Source: Micromonospora sp. NBRC 110009 (GTDB taxonomy: Bacteria; Actinomycetota; Actinomycetes; Mycobacteriales; Micromonosporaceae). Taken from it: DNA of 64,000 nucleotides. Within the stretch, counting starts at the first letter, position 1, and each line of letters opens with the position of its first letter. Below are positions 53,904 to 61,662 of this stretch, in pieces. Both the position numbers and the translations under genes were made by a program. The stretch covers positions 1,240,001 to 1,304,000 of the forward strand of contig NZ_CP130427.1 of the NCBI RefSeq assembly GCF_030518795.1. The letters are read 5' to 3'. The notes beneath the pieces were generated by a model. It did not search any database, was not told where the DNA came from, and saw nothing but the letters and a program-made list of their open reading frames with translations.

Positions 53904-55340
53904 ATGAGCGATCAGCAGCAGCTGCGCAACTTCGTCAACGGCGAGTACGTCGACCCCGTGGACGGCGGCTACGCCGACCTGATCGACCCGTGCACCGGGG
54001 AGGTCTTCGCCCAGGCGCCGGTCTCCGGGGCGGCGGACGTGGACGCGGCGATGACGGCCGCCGCCACGGCGTTCGAGACCTGGCGGGACACCACGCCCGC
54101 CGAACGGCAGAGGGCCCTGCTCAAGCTGGCCGATGCGGTGGAGGCCCGGGCGGCCGAGCTGGTCGACGCCGAGGTGCGCAACACCGGCAAGCCGCGCCAG
54201 CTGACCGCCGACGAGGAGCTGCCGCCGGCCGTCGACGAGTTCCGGTTCTTCGCCGGCGCCGCCCGACTCCTGGAAGGCCGTTCGGCCGGCGAGTACATGG
54301 CCGGCCACACCTCGTACGTGCGGCGGGAGCCGATCGGCGTCTGCGCCCAGGTCACCCCCTGGAACTACCCGCTGATGATGGCGGTCTGGAAGATCGCCCC
54401 GGCGCTGGCCGCCGGCAACACGGTGGTGCTCAAGCCCTCCGACACCACCCCGGTGTCGACGCTGCTGCTGGCCGAGATCGCGGCCGAGTTCTTCCCGCCG
54501 GGCGTGTTCAACGTGGTCTGCGGCAACCGGGACACCGGCCGCGCCCTGGTCGCCCACCCGACCCCGCAGCTGGTGTCGATCACCGGCTCGACCCGGGCCG
54601 GCATGGAGGTCGCCGCGGCGGCCGCGCCGGACCTCAAGCGGACCCACCTGGAGCTGGGTGGCAAGGCCCCGGTGGTGCTCTTCGACGACGCGGACGTCGC
54701 CGCGGCGGCCGAGGCGATCGCGGTCGGCGGCTACTTCAACGCCGGCCAGGACTGCACCGCCGCCACCCGGGTGCTCGCCGGCCCCGGCGTCTACGACGAC
54801 TTCGTCGCCGCCCTCGCCGACCAGGCCCGGAACACCAGGACCGGCGCCCCGGACGACGAGGACGTGCTCTACGGCCCGCTGAACAACGCCAACCAGCTCG
54901 CCCGGGTGCGCGGCTTCGTGGACCGGCTGCCGGACCACGCGAAGGTCGAGACCGGCGGCTCCCAGGTCGGCGAGCGCGGCTACTTCTACGCCCCGACCGT
55001 CGTCTCCGGCGTACGACAGGCCGACGAGATCATCCAGGACGAGGTGTTCGGGCCGGTCATCACGGTGCAGCGCTTCTCCGACGAGGACGAGGCGGTGCGC
55101 TGGGCCAACGGCGTGGAGTACGGCCTGTCCGCCTCGGTCTGGACCCGCGACCACGGCCGGGCGATGCGGATGACCCGTCGGCTCGACTTCGGCTGCGTCT
55201 GGGTTAACACCCATATCCCGTTCATCTCGGAGATGCCGCACGGCGGCTTCAAGCACTCCGGGCACGGCAAGGACCTGTCGGTCTACAGCCTGGAGGACTA
55301 CACCCGGATCAAGCACGTCATGCACAACATCGAGGGCTGA
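53904..55340 (+). CDS. Gamma-aminobutyraldehyde dehydrogenase-like aldehyde dehydrogenase
   Basis: 478 residues. It begins LRNFVNGEYVDPVDGG. It has the block [45 protein letters not shown] with the general base, and the catalytic cysteine in FNAGQDCTAATRV. FGCVWVNTHIPFISEMPHGGFKHSGHGKDLSVY at the end is typical of the PuuC/PatD-like group acting on 4-aminobutyraldehyde. ATG 53904 was chosen. The gabT gene starts 3 bases after its stop, so the two are one operon: putrescine or aminobutyraldehyde to GABA, and then to succinate semialdehyde. Confidence 0.85.
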   Translation: MSDQQQLRNFVNGEYVDPVDGGYADLIDPCTGEVFAQAPVSGAADVDAAMTAAATAFETWRDTTPAERQRALLKLADAVEARAAELVDAEVRNTGKPRQLTADEELPPAVDEFRFFAGAARLLEGRSAGEYMAGHTSYVRREPIGVCAQVTPWNYPLMMAVWKIAPALAAGNTVVLKPSDTTPVSTLLLAEIAAEFFPPGVFNVVCGNRDTGRALVAHPTPQLVSITGSTRAGMEVAAAAAPDLKRTHLELGGKAPVVLFDDADVAAAAEAIAVGGYFNAGQDCTAATRVLAGPGVYDDFVAALADQARNTRTGAPDDEDVLYGPLNNANQLARVRGFVDRLPDHAKVETGGSQVGERGYFYAPTVVSGVRQADEIIQDEVFGPVITVQRFSDEDEAVRWANGVEYGLSASVWTRDHGRAMRMTRRLDFGCVWVNTHIPFISEMPHGGFKHSGHGKDLSVYSLEDYTRIKHVMHNIEG

Positions 55341-55343
55341 GCC

Positions 55344-56615
55344 ATGGCGTCCAGCGAGGAACTGCACAAGCGGCGCGGGGCGGCGGTCGCCCGGGGCGTC
55401 GGCAGCACGATCACCTCCTACGTGGACCACGCCGGTGGCGGCACGATCACCGACGTCGACGGGCGGGAGTGGATCGACTTCGCCGCCGGCATCGCGGTGG
55501 CCAACGTCGGCAACTCCGCCCCCCGGGTGGTGCAGGCGGTGCAGGCGCAGGTCGAGCGGTTCACCCACACCTGTTTCATGGTCGCGCCGTACGAGTCGTA
55601 CGTGGCGGTGTGCGAGCAGCTCAACGCGCTGACGCCAGGGAACTTCGAGAAGCGCTCGGCGCTGTTCAACTCCGGCGCCGAGGCGGTGGAGAACGCCGTG
55701 AAGATCGCCAGGCACGCCACCGGGCGGCCGGCGGTGGTGGTCTTCGACCACGCGTACCACGGCCGGACCAACCTGACCATGGCGCTGACCGCGAAGAACA
55801 TGCCGTACAAGCACCGGTTCGGGCCGTTCGCCGGGGAGATCTACCGGGTGCCGATGTCGTACCCGCTGCGCGACGGCGGGCTGGACGGGGCGACCGCGGC
55901 GGCGCGGGCGATCGAGCTGGTGGAGAAGCAGGTGGGCGCGGAGAACGTGGCCGCGCTGCTGATCGAGCCGATCCAGGGCGAGGGCGGTTTCGTGGTACCG
56001 GCGGAGGGCTTCCTGCCGGCGCTGCGGGAGTGGGCGACGGCGAACGGGGTGGTCTTCGTCGCCGACGAGATCCAGACCGGCTTCTGCCGGACCGGGGACT
56101 GGTTCGCCTGCCAGCACGAGGGCGTCGAGCCGGATCTGATCACCCTGGCCAAGGGCATCGCCGGCGGCCTGCCCCTCGCGGCGGTGACCGGCCGGGCGGA
56201 GCTGATGGACGCGGTCCACGTCGGCGGGCTCGGCGGCACGTACGGCGGTAACCCGATCGCCTGCGCGGCCGCCCTGGCGTCCATCGAGACGATGCACGAG
56301 CTGGAGCTGGCCGGCGCCGCGCGGCGGATCGGGCAGGTGATGGGCGACCGGCTGCGGGCGATCGCCGCCCGCGACCCGCGCGTCGCGGAGGTACGCGGTC
56401 GTGGCGCGATGCTCGCCTTGGAGATCGTGCGCCCGGGGACGCTCACTCCGGATCCGACCGCCACGGCGGCGGTGTCGGCGGCCTGCCACGCCGCAGGCCT
56501 GCTCACCCTCACCTGCGGCACGTACGGCAACGTGCTGCGTTTCCTGCCCCCGCTGGTCATCTCCGACGACGAGCTGGCCCGTGGCCTGGACATCCTGGAC
56601 GCGGCCTTCGGCTGA
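55344..56615 (+). CDS. gabT: 4-aminobutyrate aminotransferase
   Basis: A 423-residue pyridoxal-phosphate enzyme of class III that moves the amino group of GABA to 2-oxoglutarate. The N-terminal ARGVGSTITSYVDHAGGGTITDVDGREWIDF and the cofactor lysine in TLAKGIAGGLPLAAVTGR (about residue 270) are present, as is the GGTYGGNPIACAAALASIETM block that follows. ATG 55344 is 3 bases after the previous stop. It fits with the aldehyde dehydrogenases on either side as a GABA-degradation cluster. Confidence 0.93.
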   Translation: MASSEELHKRRGAAVARGVGSTITSYVDHAGGGTITDVDGREWIDFAAGIAVANVGNSAPRVVQAVQAQVERFTHTCFMVAPYESYVAVCEQLNALTPGNFEKRSALFNSGAEAVENAVKIARHATGRPAVVVFDHAYHGRTNLTMALTAKNMPYKHRFGPFAGEIYRVPMSYPLRDGGLDGATAAARAIELVEKQVGAENVAALLIEPIQGEGGFVVPAEGFLPALREWATANGVVFVADEIQTGFCRTGDWFACQHEGVEPDLITLAKGIAGGLPLAAVTGRAELMDAVHVGGLGGTYGGNPIACAAALASIETMHELELAGAARRIGQVMGDRLRAIAARDPRVAEVRGRGAMLALEIVRPGTLTPDPTATAAVSAACHAAGLLTLTCGTYGNVLRFLPPLVISDDELARGLDILDAAFG

Positions 56616-56635
56616 TCGACGGTCAGCCGGTGTAC

Positions 56636-56707
56636 GTGGAACACCATGGGTCCCGATCCCCCCAGGAGCGACCCATGGTGTTCCACCCCGGCCCTCCCCA
56701 GGGCGCG
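56636..56707. repeat. Palindromic repeat element, copy 1
   Basis: A perfect 17-bp inverted repeat, GTGGAACACCATGGGTC and its complement (56636-56652 with 56670-56686), around a 17-base loop. It is followed by CCCCGG and, 13 bases on, CAGGGCGCG. A related element at 59585-59660 shares the GTGGAACACCATGG arm start, the GGTGTTCCAC end and the CAGGGCGCG tail. It lies between convergent genes and could act as a terminator. Confidence 0.8.
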
Positions 56708-56723
56708 TCACCAGCTGCCCTGA

Positions 56724-57161
56724 TCAGAGGCAGATCCAGCAGTACGCGTGGACGCCGTCGGCAACCGCCCGGCGGGCCACCCGCCGCAACTCCCCCACGA
56801 TCCCGGCGACGAGCTTCTCGTCCGGCTCACCCATCCACTCCTCGGCGGCCCGCCACACCGCGGCGACGTCGTCGATCCGCTCGTCCGGCAGCGCCGCAAG
56901 CTCGCTGACGAACGCCGGCTTGAGCCGGAGCAGGTACGGGCCCTCGTCGTCGTTGCCGTCGACCCGCGCCTCGCCGGTGGACAGGTCCTCCGCCGCCAGG
57001 TCCAGGCCGCCGTGCCGGATCGCCGCCCACAGCCTGCCGACCAGCACCGTCGGCTCGAGGAACTTGGACCGGAACGGGGCCAGGTCGTCGCCGGGCCCGG
57101 TGTCGGCGGCGGCCAGCGCCTGCTCCGGACGCGCCGCGAAGTAGTCGGTCAGGATGCCCAC
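56724..57161 (-). CDS. Conserved hypothetical protein divergent from the GntR/ABC operon
   Basis: About 145 residues from GTG 57159-57161 (VGILTDYFAARPEQALAAA). The sequence is acidic and alpha-helical, with FLEPTVLVGRLWAAIRHGGLD, LLRLKPAFVSELAALPDERIDDVAAVWRAAEEW and ELRRVARRAVADGVHAYCWICL at the end. No catalytic motif or membrane segment was seen. It is divergent from the GntR gene with 109 bases between. GGAGGGAGG lies about 15 bases before the start, too far to be certain. The function is unknown. Confidence 0.68.
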   Translation of the reverse strand: MGILTDYFAARPEQALAAADTGPGDDLAPFRSKFLEPTVLVGRLWAAIRHGGLDLAAEDLSTGEARVDGNDDEGPYLLRLKPAFVSELAALPDERIDDVAAVWRAAEEWMGEPDEKLVAGIVGELRRVARRAVADGVHAYCWICL

Positions 57162-57231
57162 GGCCGAGACGGTCGGCCTCCCTCCGACACGTCCGATCCT
57201 CCACAGCGGTCCCGTCCACCGCCGTCCTGTT

Positions 57232-57259
57232 CTATAGTCCCACTGTCGTAGGACAATAG
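57232..57259 (+). promoter_or_regulatory. Operator-like inverted repeat before the GntR gene
   Basis: CTATAGTCC (57232-57240) and GGACAATAG (57251-57259) form an 8-of-9 inverted repeat with a 10-base spacer, 12 bases before the GntR start. YtrA-type GntR regulators bind such sites and repress their own ABC operon. The AT-rich arms could also be promoter elements for the divergent gene. Confidence 0.6.
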
Positions 57260-57270
57260 AAGGGCGTCGC

Positions 57271-57687
57271 GTGATCGAGTTCGTACTGGACGGCCGGTCC
57301 AAGGTGAACACCTATGTGCAGCTGATCCAGCAGGTCAAACAGGCCCTGCGGGTGGGGCTGCTGACGGCTGGCGACCAGTTGCCGAAGGTCCGCGACGTCG
57401 CGCAGTCGCTGGCCATCAACCCGAACACGGTGCTCAAGGCGTACCGCGAGCTGGAGATCGAAGGTCTGGTCGAGGGACGCCCCGGCGTCGGCACCTTCGT
57501 CCGCCGCACCCTCGCGGGCTCGTCGCTGGCCGATCAGGCCGAGCTTCGCGAGGAGCTGGTGGCCTGGCTGCACCGCGCCCGCGCCGCAGGACTCACCCCG
57601 GAAGACGTCACCGCCCTGGTCGAGACCACCATGCGGGCCGCGCTCGTCGCCGGCACGACGCGTGCCGAACCCGCCTCAGCAGGATGA
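57271..57687 (+). CDS. GntR-family regulator, YtrA subfamily
   Basis: 138 residues from GTG 57271. The N-terminal winged helix is typical of YtrA: KVNTYVQLIQQVKQALRVGLLTAGDQLPKVRDVAQSLAINPNTVLKAYRELEIEGLVEGRPGVGTFV. A short helical tail of about 60 residues follows (ELREELVAWLHRARAAGLTPEDVTALVE). YtrA regulators control ABC transporters encoded next to them, often induced by cell-wall antibiotics. Here the ABC ATPase and permease follow directly. Confidence 0.93.
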   Translation: MIEFVLDGRSKVNTYVQLIQQVKQALRVGLLTAGDQLPKVRDVAQSLAINPNTVLKAYRELEIEGLVEGRPGVGTFVRRTLAGSSLADQAELREELVAWLHRARAAGLTPEDVTALVETTMRAALVAGTTRAEPASAG

Positions 57688-57698
57688 GAGGACAGCTG

Positions 57699-58589
57699 AT
57701 GGAGATCGCGCTGGAGGCCGAGCAGCTCGGCAAACGGTACGGAAGAACCTGGGCGCTGCGGGACTGCTCGCTGCGCCTGCCCGCCGGGCGGATCGCCGCC
57801 CTCGTCGGCCCCAACGGTGCTGGCAAGAGCACCCTGCTGCACCTCGCGGTCGGCCTGCTGCGGCCGGACGCCGGCGCGGTGCGGATCTTCGGCGAAGCGC
57901 CGTACGCCAACCCGTCGGTGCTGCCCGAGATCGGCTTCGTCGCCCAGGACACCCCGCTCTACCGGGACTTCACCGCGGCCGAGCTGGTGGAGCTGGGCCG
58001 CCGGATGAACAAGCGCTGGGATGCGGCGCTCGCCCGAAACCGGCTGGCCCAGCTCGGCATCCCGCCGAAGCTGCCCGTCGGCAAGCTGTCCGGTGGCCAG
58101 CGGGCCCAGGTCGCGCTGGCGCTCGCCCTCGCGAAGCGGCCCCGGCTGCTGCTCCTCGACGAACCGGTCGCCAGCCTCGATCCACTGGCGCGCCGGGAGT
58201 TCCTGCAGTCGCTGATGGGCAGCGTCGCCGACTCCGAGACGACCGTGCTGCTCTCCTCGCACCTGCTGGCCGACCTGGAACGGGTCTGCGACTACCTGGT
58301 CGTGCTGCAGTCCGCCCGGGTGCACCTGGCGGGCGCGGTCGACGACCTGGTCGCCGCCCACCGGCAGCTGGTCGGGCCCCGGCACGGCGGCGAACCGATC
58401 GAGGGGGTCGACGCCGTGGTCCGGGCGAGCCACACCGCCCGGCAGTCCACGCTGCTGGTCCGTACGACCGGCGATGTCCTCACCCCGGAATGGACGGTGC
58501 ACGACGTGACGCTGGAGGACCTCGTGCTGGCGTACCTCGCCGAGGGCGAGACCACCACGAGCCACGCGGCCTGGGAGGTGCCGGCATGA
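57699..58589 (+). CDS. ABC transporter ATP-binding protein
   Basis: 296 residues from ATG 57699, which has AGAGG 7 bases upstream; an earlier ATG at 57684 overlaps the GntR stop (ATGA) and could also be used. Walker A is in ALVGPNGAGKSTLLHLAVG, the signature is LSGGQRAQVALALAL, and Walker B is in RLLLLDEPVASLDPLARREFL with the H-loop in LLSSHLLADLERV. This is an export-type ATPase with a C-terminal extension. It pairs with the permease that starts at its stop (ATGA). Confidence 0.93.
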   Translation: MEIALEAEQLGKRYGRTWALRDCSLRLPAGRIAALVGPNGAGKSTLLHLAVGLLRPDAGAVRIFGEAPYANPSVLPEIGFVAQDTPLYRDFTAAELVELGRRMNKRWDAALARNRLAQLGIPPKLPVGKLSGGQRAQVALALALAKRPRLLLLDEPVASLDPLARREFLQSLMGSVADSETTVLLSSHLLADLERVCDYLVVLQSARVHLAGAVDDLVAAHRQLVGPRHGGEPIEGVDAVVRASHTARQSTLLVRTTGDVLTPEWTVHDVTLEDLVLAYLAEGETTTSHAAWEVPA

Positions 58590-59575
58590 TCTGGCTGGCC
58601 TGGCGGCAGCACCGCAAGCAGCTGCTCTTCACCCTCCTCGGCTTCGCCGCGCTCGCGGCCCTGATGATCCCGATCGGCCTGTCGATGCGGCACAGCTTCA
58701 CCGAGCTCGGGCTGCCGAACTGCATCAGTCAGCTGGCGCGTGCGGAGGTCGACCCGGTCACCGCGAACGGCTGTGACTCGGCGTTCCGCCAGTTCACCAA
58801 CCGGTACCAGAGCCTGAACCTGGTGGCGGTCCTGCTCGTCGCCCTGCCGGTGCTCGTCGGTCTGTTCTGGGGCGCCCCGCTGGTCGCCCGGGAGGTGGAG
58901 CACGGCACGCACCGGTTCGCCTGGACGCAGGGCGTCGGCCGGACGCGGTGGGCCCTGGTGAAGTTCGGCCTGGTCGTCGTGGTCACGGTGGCCCTGGCAA
59001 TCGGCTACGGACTGGGCATGGCCTGGTGGGTCAGCCCGCTGACCCAGGCCGCGCACGAGGGCCGCCTCGGCTTCATCGTCTTCGACCTGCAGGGCATCGC
59101 CCCGATCGGCTACACCCTCTTCGCGGTGGCGCTGGGCATCTTCGCCGGCACCCTCTGGCGCCGGATGCTGCCCGCCATGGGCGTCACCCTGGCCGCGTTC
59201 ATCGGGGTCCGGGCGGCGGTGGCGATCCTGGCCAGACCGCACTACCAGCCCGCCCGCACCCTCACCTTCCCGATCGAGGGGGCCGAACCGCTGCAGGAGG
59301 GCCGGGGCAACTGGGTCCTCGCCAGCGGGGTGCGCAACGCCGACGGAAAGATGCTGGCGGCCGACACCCGGATCATGTGCCCGACGGGCGCCAAGGCCCC
59401 GGATGGCGGTCGCTGCGGGGCCGACATCGGCGCCGGACCCGGCGCCTACAACTGGGAGCTCTACCAGCCGGCGGACCGGTTCTGGCTGTTCCAGTGGATC
59501 GAGACCGGCATCTTCGTCGCCCTCGCCGCCCTCCTGCTCTACCTCGCCCTCCGCCGCGTCCGCCGCATCGCCTGA
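58586..59575 (+). CDS. ABC transporter permease
   Basis: 329 residues from ATG 58586 (ATGA overlap). About six membrane segments: LLFTLLGFAALAALMIPIGL, VAVLLVALPVLVGLFWGAPLV, VVVVTVALAIGYGLGMAWWV, YTLFAVALGIFAGTLW and so on, ending FVALAALLLYLAL. EVEHGTHRFAWTQGVGRTRWALVKFGLV is typical of permeases in GntR-ABC operons. An extracellular loop of about 90 residues with paired cysteines (CPTGAKAPDGGRC) lies before the last segment. The substrate is unknown; this type often gives resistance to cell-wall or membrane-active compounds. Confidence 0.88.
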   Translation: MIWLAWRQHRKQLLFTLLGFAALAALMIPIGLSMRHSFTELGLPNCISQLARAEVDPVTANGCDSAFRQFTNRYQSLNLVAVLLVALPVLVGLFWGAPLVAREVEHGTHRFAWTQGVGRTRWALVKFGLVVVVTVALAIGYGLGMAWWVSPLTQAAHEGRLGFIVFDLQGIAPIGYTLFAVALGIFAGTLWRRMLPAMGVTLAAFIGVRAAVAILARPHYQPARTLTFPIEGAEPLQEGRGNWVLASGVRNADGKMLAADTRIMCPTGAKAPDGGRCGADIGAGPGAYNWELYQPADRFWLFQWIETGIFVALAALLLYLALRRVRRIA

Positions 59576-59584
59576 ACCGCCCTC

Positions 59585-59660
59585 GGTGGAACACCATGGC
59601 GGTCACCGCAGCCAGCAGACCTTCACGGTGTTCCACCCGGGGCAGGGGCGCAGGGCGCGC
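59585..59660. repeat. Palindromic repeat element, copy 2
   Basis: GGTGGAACACC (59585-59595) and its complement GGTGTTCCACC (59627-59637) enclose a 31-base interior starting ATGGCGGTCACCGC. It is followed by CCGGGGCAGGGG and CAGGGCGCG. It shares arm, ends and tail with the element at 56636. It lies 10 bases after the permease stop and may act as the operon's terminator. Confidence 0.8.
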
Positions 59661-59748
59661 CCCCTGACCCGGTGGCCCGCGCGCCGCCCGCCAACCCGGG
59701 GAACCGGCGGTATCGGGCGGTGTCGGCGCGCGGGGCGCGGCCGGCGGC

Positions 59749-60462
59749 TCAGCCGAGCAGTTCCACCACGTTGCGGCGGACCAGGTTCTTGCCGGGCTCG
59801 CGGATGAGGTCCATCGCGGCCGCGTTGAGCAGGACGCAGCTGCCCGAGGGGCCGGTCACCGTCACGGTCACCGCCCTGCCATTGTCCAGGTTGGTCACCC
59901 GCAACCGGGTCCCCGCCGGGAACTGGCCGCTGGTCGCCGTCGGAGCGCCGGCCTCGCCCGAGAACGTGATCGGACCGCCGCACACGGTCCGGCCGGCCGC
60001 GCCGCCCGGCTGAGCAGCGCCGCCCGGCTGAGCAGCGGTGGCCGGCTGAGCGTTTCCCGGCCGGGTCTCGCCAGCGCCCGGCCGGGCGGGCTGGGCGGGC
60101 TGCGCCGCCGGTCCGTCGAGGCGTTCGACCACGTTGCGCCGGATCACGTTCTTGCCCGGCTCCCGGACCAGGTCCATCGCGGCGGCGTTGAGCAGCACGC
60201 AACTGCCCGACGGACCGGTCACCGTCACCGTCGCCGCCTTGCCGTTGTCCAGGTTGGTCACCCGCAACCGGGTGCCCGCCGGAAACCGGTCGCTCGTCGC
60301 CGCCGGCGTCCCGCCCTCGGCCGAGAACGTGACCGACCCCTGGCACGCGCTCGGCCGGACCGGCGTGGTGTCGGCGAAGCCGAATCCGGTGCCGACCGCC
60401 ACCACCGCCGCGGCGACCACCGCCACACCACCCGCCAGTACGTGCTTCCGCTGCACCCTCAC
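59749..60462 (-). CDS. Secreted protein with two near-identical domains
   Basis: About 237 residues from GTG 60460-60462, with GGGAG 6 bases upstream. A signal-like hydrophobic segment (VLAGGVAVVAAAVVAVGTGFGFA) is followed by two copies of a domain of about 75 residues. Each has G-x-(V/I)TFS-x-E-x-G-x-P-x-ATS, FPAGTRLRVTNLDNG, a TVTVTGPSGSCVLLNAAAMDL block and RNVVE near its end. A linker with AQPGGAAQPGGAA lies between. The general shape is like RlpA/double-psi-barrel or expansin-type domains, each with conserved cysteines, but the match is not certain. Secreted and of unknown function. Confidence 0.78.
   Translation of the reverse strand: MRVQRKHVLAGGVAVVAAAVVAVGTGFGFADTTPVRPSACQGSVTFSAEGGTPAATSDRFPAGTRLRVTNLDNGKAATVTVTGPSGSCVLLNAAAMDLVREPGKNVIRRNVVERLDGPAAQPAQPARPGAGETRPGNAQPATAAQPGGAAQPGGAAGRTVCGGPITFSGEAGAPTATSGQFPAGTRLRVTNLDNGRAVTVTVTGPSGSCVLLNAAAMDLIREPGKNLVRRNVVELLG
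60005..60045. repeat. 18-bp tandem repeat in the secreted-protein linker
   Basis: CCGCCCGGCTGAGCAGCG repeats with a period of 18 bases (starting near 60003 and 60021), followed by a diverged third copy (GTGGCCGGCTGAGC). It encodes the AQPGGA repeats between the two domains. Confidence 0.75.
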
Positions 60463-60631
60463 CGCAACTCCCGTCGTCCGTTGGTCTGACGTACGGGGGT
60501 ACGGCGTGGGAGCGCTGCATCGTTCAGCGCGCCCCCGCCCGGGTGCCGCTTTCCGTCTTTTCGCTACTGCGGGTGACACCACAGACCGGTCCGGGTGGTG
60601 GCGCCCGCCCCCGCCCGGACCGGTCCACCCG

Positions 60632-61489
60632 TCAGTCGCGCCGGATGCCCAGCGTGCTGCGGCCCGGCAGCATCCCGGTGGCCACCACCGCCCCGGTCAC
60701 CGGGGCGACGAGCTGGGCGAACCGGCCGACCGCGGGACCGAGCGCCCGCCACGGCGCGGTGGCCAGTTCGTCCGTACGCCGCTCGACCTCGTCGCGGAGC
60801 CGGCGGCCGGCGTCGGTGGCGACGCCATCGGCGTCGACCAGGCCCCGGGCGGCGAGCCGGTCCCGGGCGGCGGCCCACTCCTCCCCGGTCCAGCGCCGGC
60901 TGGCGAAGACCTCCACCGGCGCGGCGCCGACCGCGGCGAAGGAGACCAGCGCCTCGGTCGGGTCGAGCCCGGCGGTGAGCAGCGCGGCGACGTGCCCGTC
61001 GCCGCGATGCTCGCGCAGGATGGTGGCGGCCTGCCAGAGCGCGAGGTGCGGCGCGTCCGGCCAGGGCAGGTCGGCGTTGGCCGCGGCCAGCGGACGCGCG
61101 GCCAGGTCGGCGGCGTGGACCGCGCGCCGGGCCAGCACGGCCGCCTCGGCGAGCTCGGGCGAGTCCACCCGGTCGCCGAGCAGCCGACGCAGTGCGCGGT
61201 CCACTCCGGACAGCCGGGCGGCGAGGACCTTCGCCGGCTCGGCGGTGGCCCAGACCGCCGGCACGTACTCGGCGACCATGCCGGGGCTGAAGCTGTAGTA
61301 GGTGGCGGTGACCAGCGCGGGCCCGGCCGCGCCAAGCGGCGCCGACCGGAGGGCGAAGTAGCCGGGCCACCGTTCGTCGGTCGCCAGGCCGAGCGCGGCG
61401 GCCTCCTCCGTGAGCTCGGGCGCGTAGTAGACCAGCGCGTGCACGGGCTCGATGAGCTGCCACATCTTCCGGACCATCGTCAGTTCCAC
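60632..61489 (-). CDS. SCO6745-like helix-turn-helix family protein
   Basis: 285 residues from GTG 61487-61489, which has GGGAGG 6 bases upstream; ATG 61475-61477 is an alternative. MWQLIEPVHALVYYAPELTEEAAALGL and FALRSAPLGAAGPALVTATYYSFSPGMVAEYVPAVW are the family's N-terminal blocks. RRWTGEEWAAARDRLAARGLVDADGVATDAGRRLRDEVERRTDELA resembles a winged-helix segment near the C-terminus. I recall the family as SCO6745-like, with unknown function. Two palindromic boxes precede it (61512-61561), so it may be regulated by itself or by a neighbour. Confidence 0.8.
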   Translation of the reverse strand: MELTMVRKMWQLIEPVHALVYYAPELTEEAAALGLATDERWPGYFALRSAPLGAAGPALVTATYYSFSPGMVAEYVPAVWATAEPAKVLAARLSGVDRALRRLLGDRVDSPELAEAAVLARRAVHAADLAARPLAAANADLPWPDAPHLALWQAATILREHRGDGHVAALLTAGLDPTEALVSFAAVGAAPVEVFASRRWTGEEWAAARDRLAARGLVDADGVATDAGRRLRDEVERRTDELATAPWRALGPAVGRFAQLVAPVTGAVVATGMLPGRSTLGIRRD

Positions 61490-61511
61490 GTCTGCCTCCC
61501 GAGACCGTCAT

Positions 61512-61561
61512 CTTGTCGATGTCAAGTTTGGCCCCGGCGACAGCAACTTGTCAATGACAAG
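61512..61561. promoter_or_regulatory. Paired palindromic operators between the SCO6745-like gene and the GAF regulator
   Basis: CTTGTCAATGACAAG (61547-61561) is a perfect palindrome around one A. CTTGTCGATGTCAAG (61512-61526) matches it at 13 of 15 positions. The centres are 35 bases apart, about three and a half helix turns. On the minus strand TTGACA (complement of 61549-61554) lies within the first box as a -35-like element, so binding here would control the SCO6745-like gene. Confidence 0.7.
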
Positions 61562-61662
61562 ATAGGCCCGACACTTCGTCGGGCCCATCGCCGGGAGAAG
61601 TCAGCAACCGGTATTGGCGATCAGCGGTGAGCTGGGTCACCATGGGCGCGAGGAGGTCGCCG

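Noticed and set aside
53847..56711. A 954-codon open frame opposite the GABA genes
   Set aside because: It covers two well-supported genes on the plus strand and shows no family motif.
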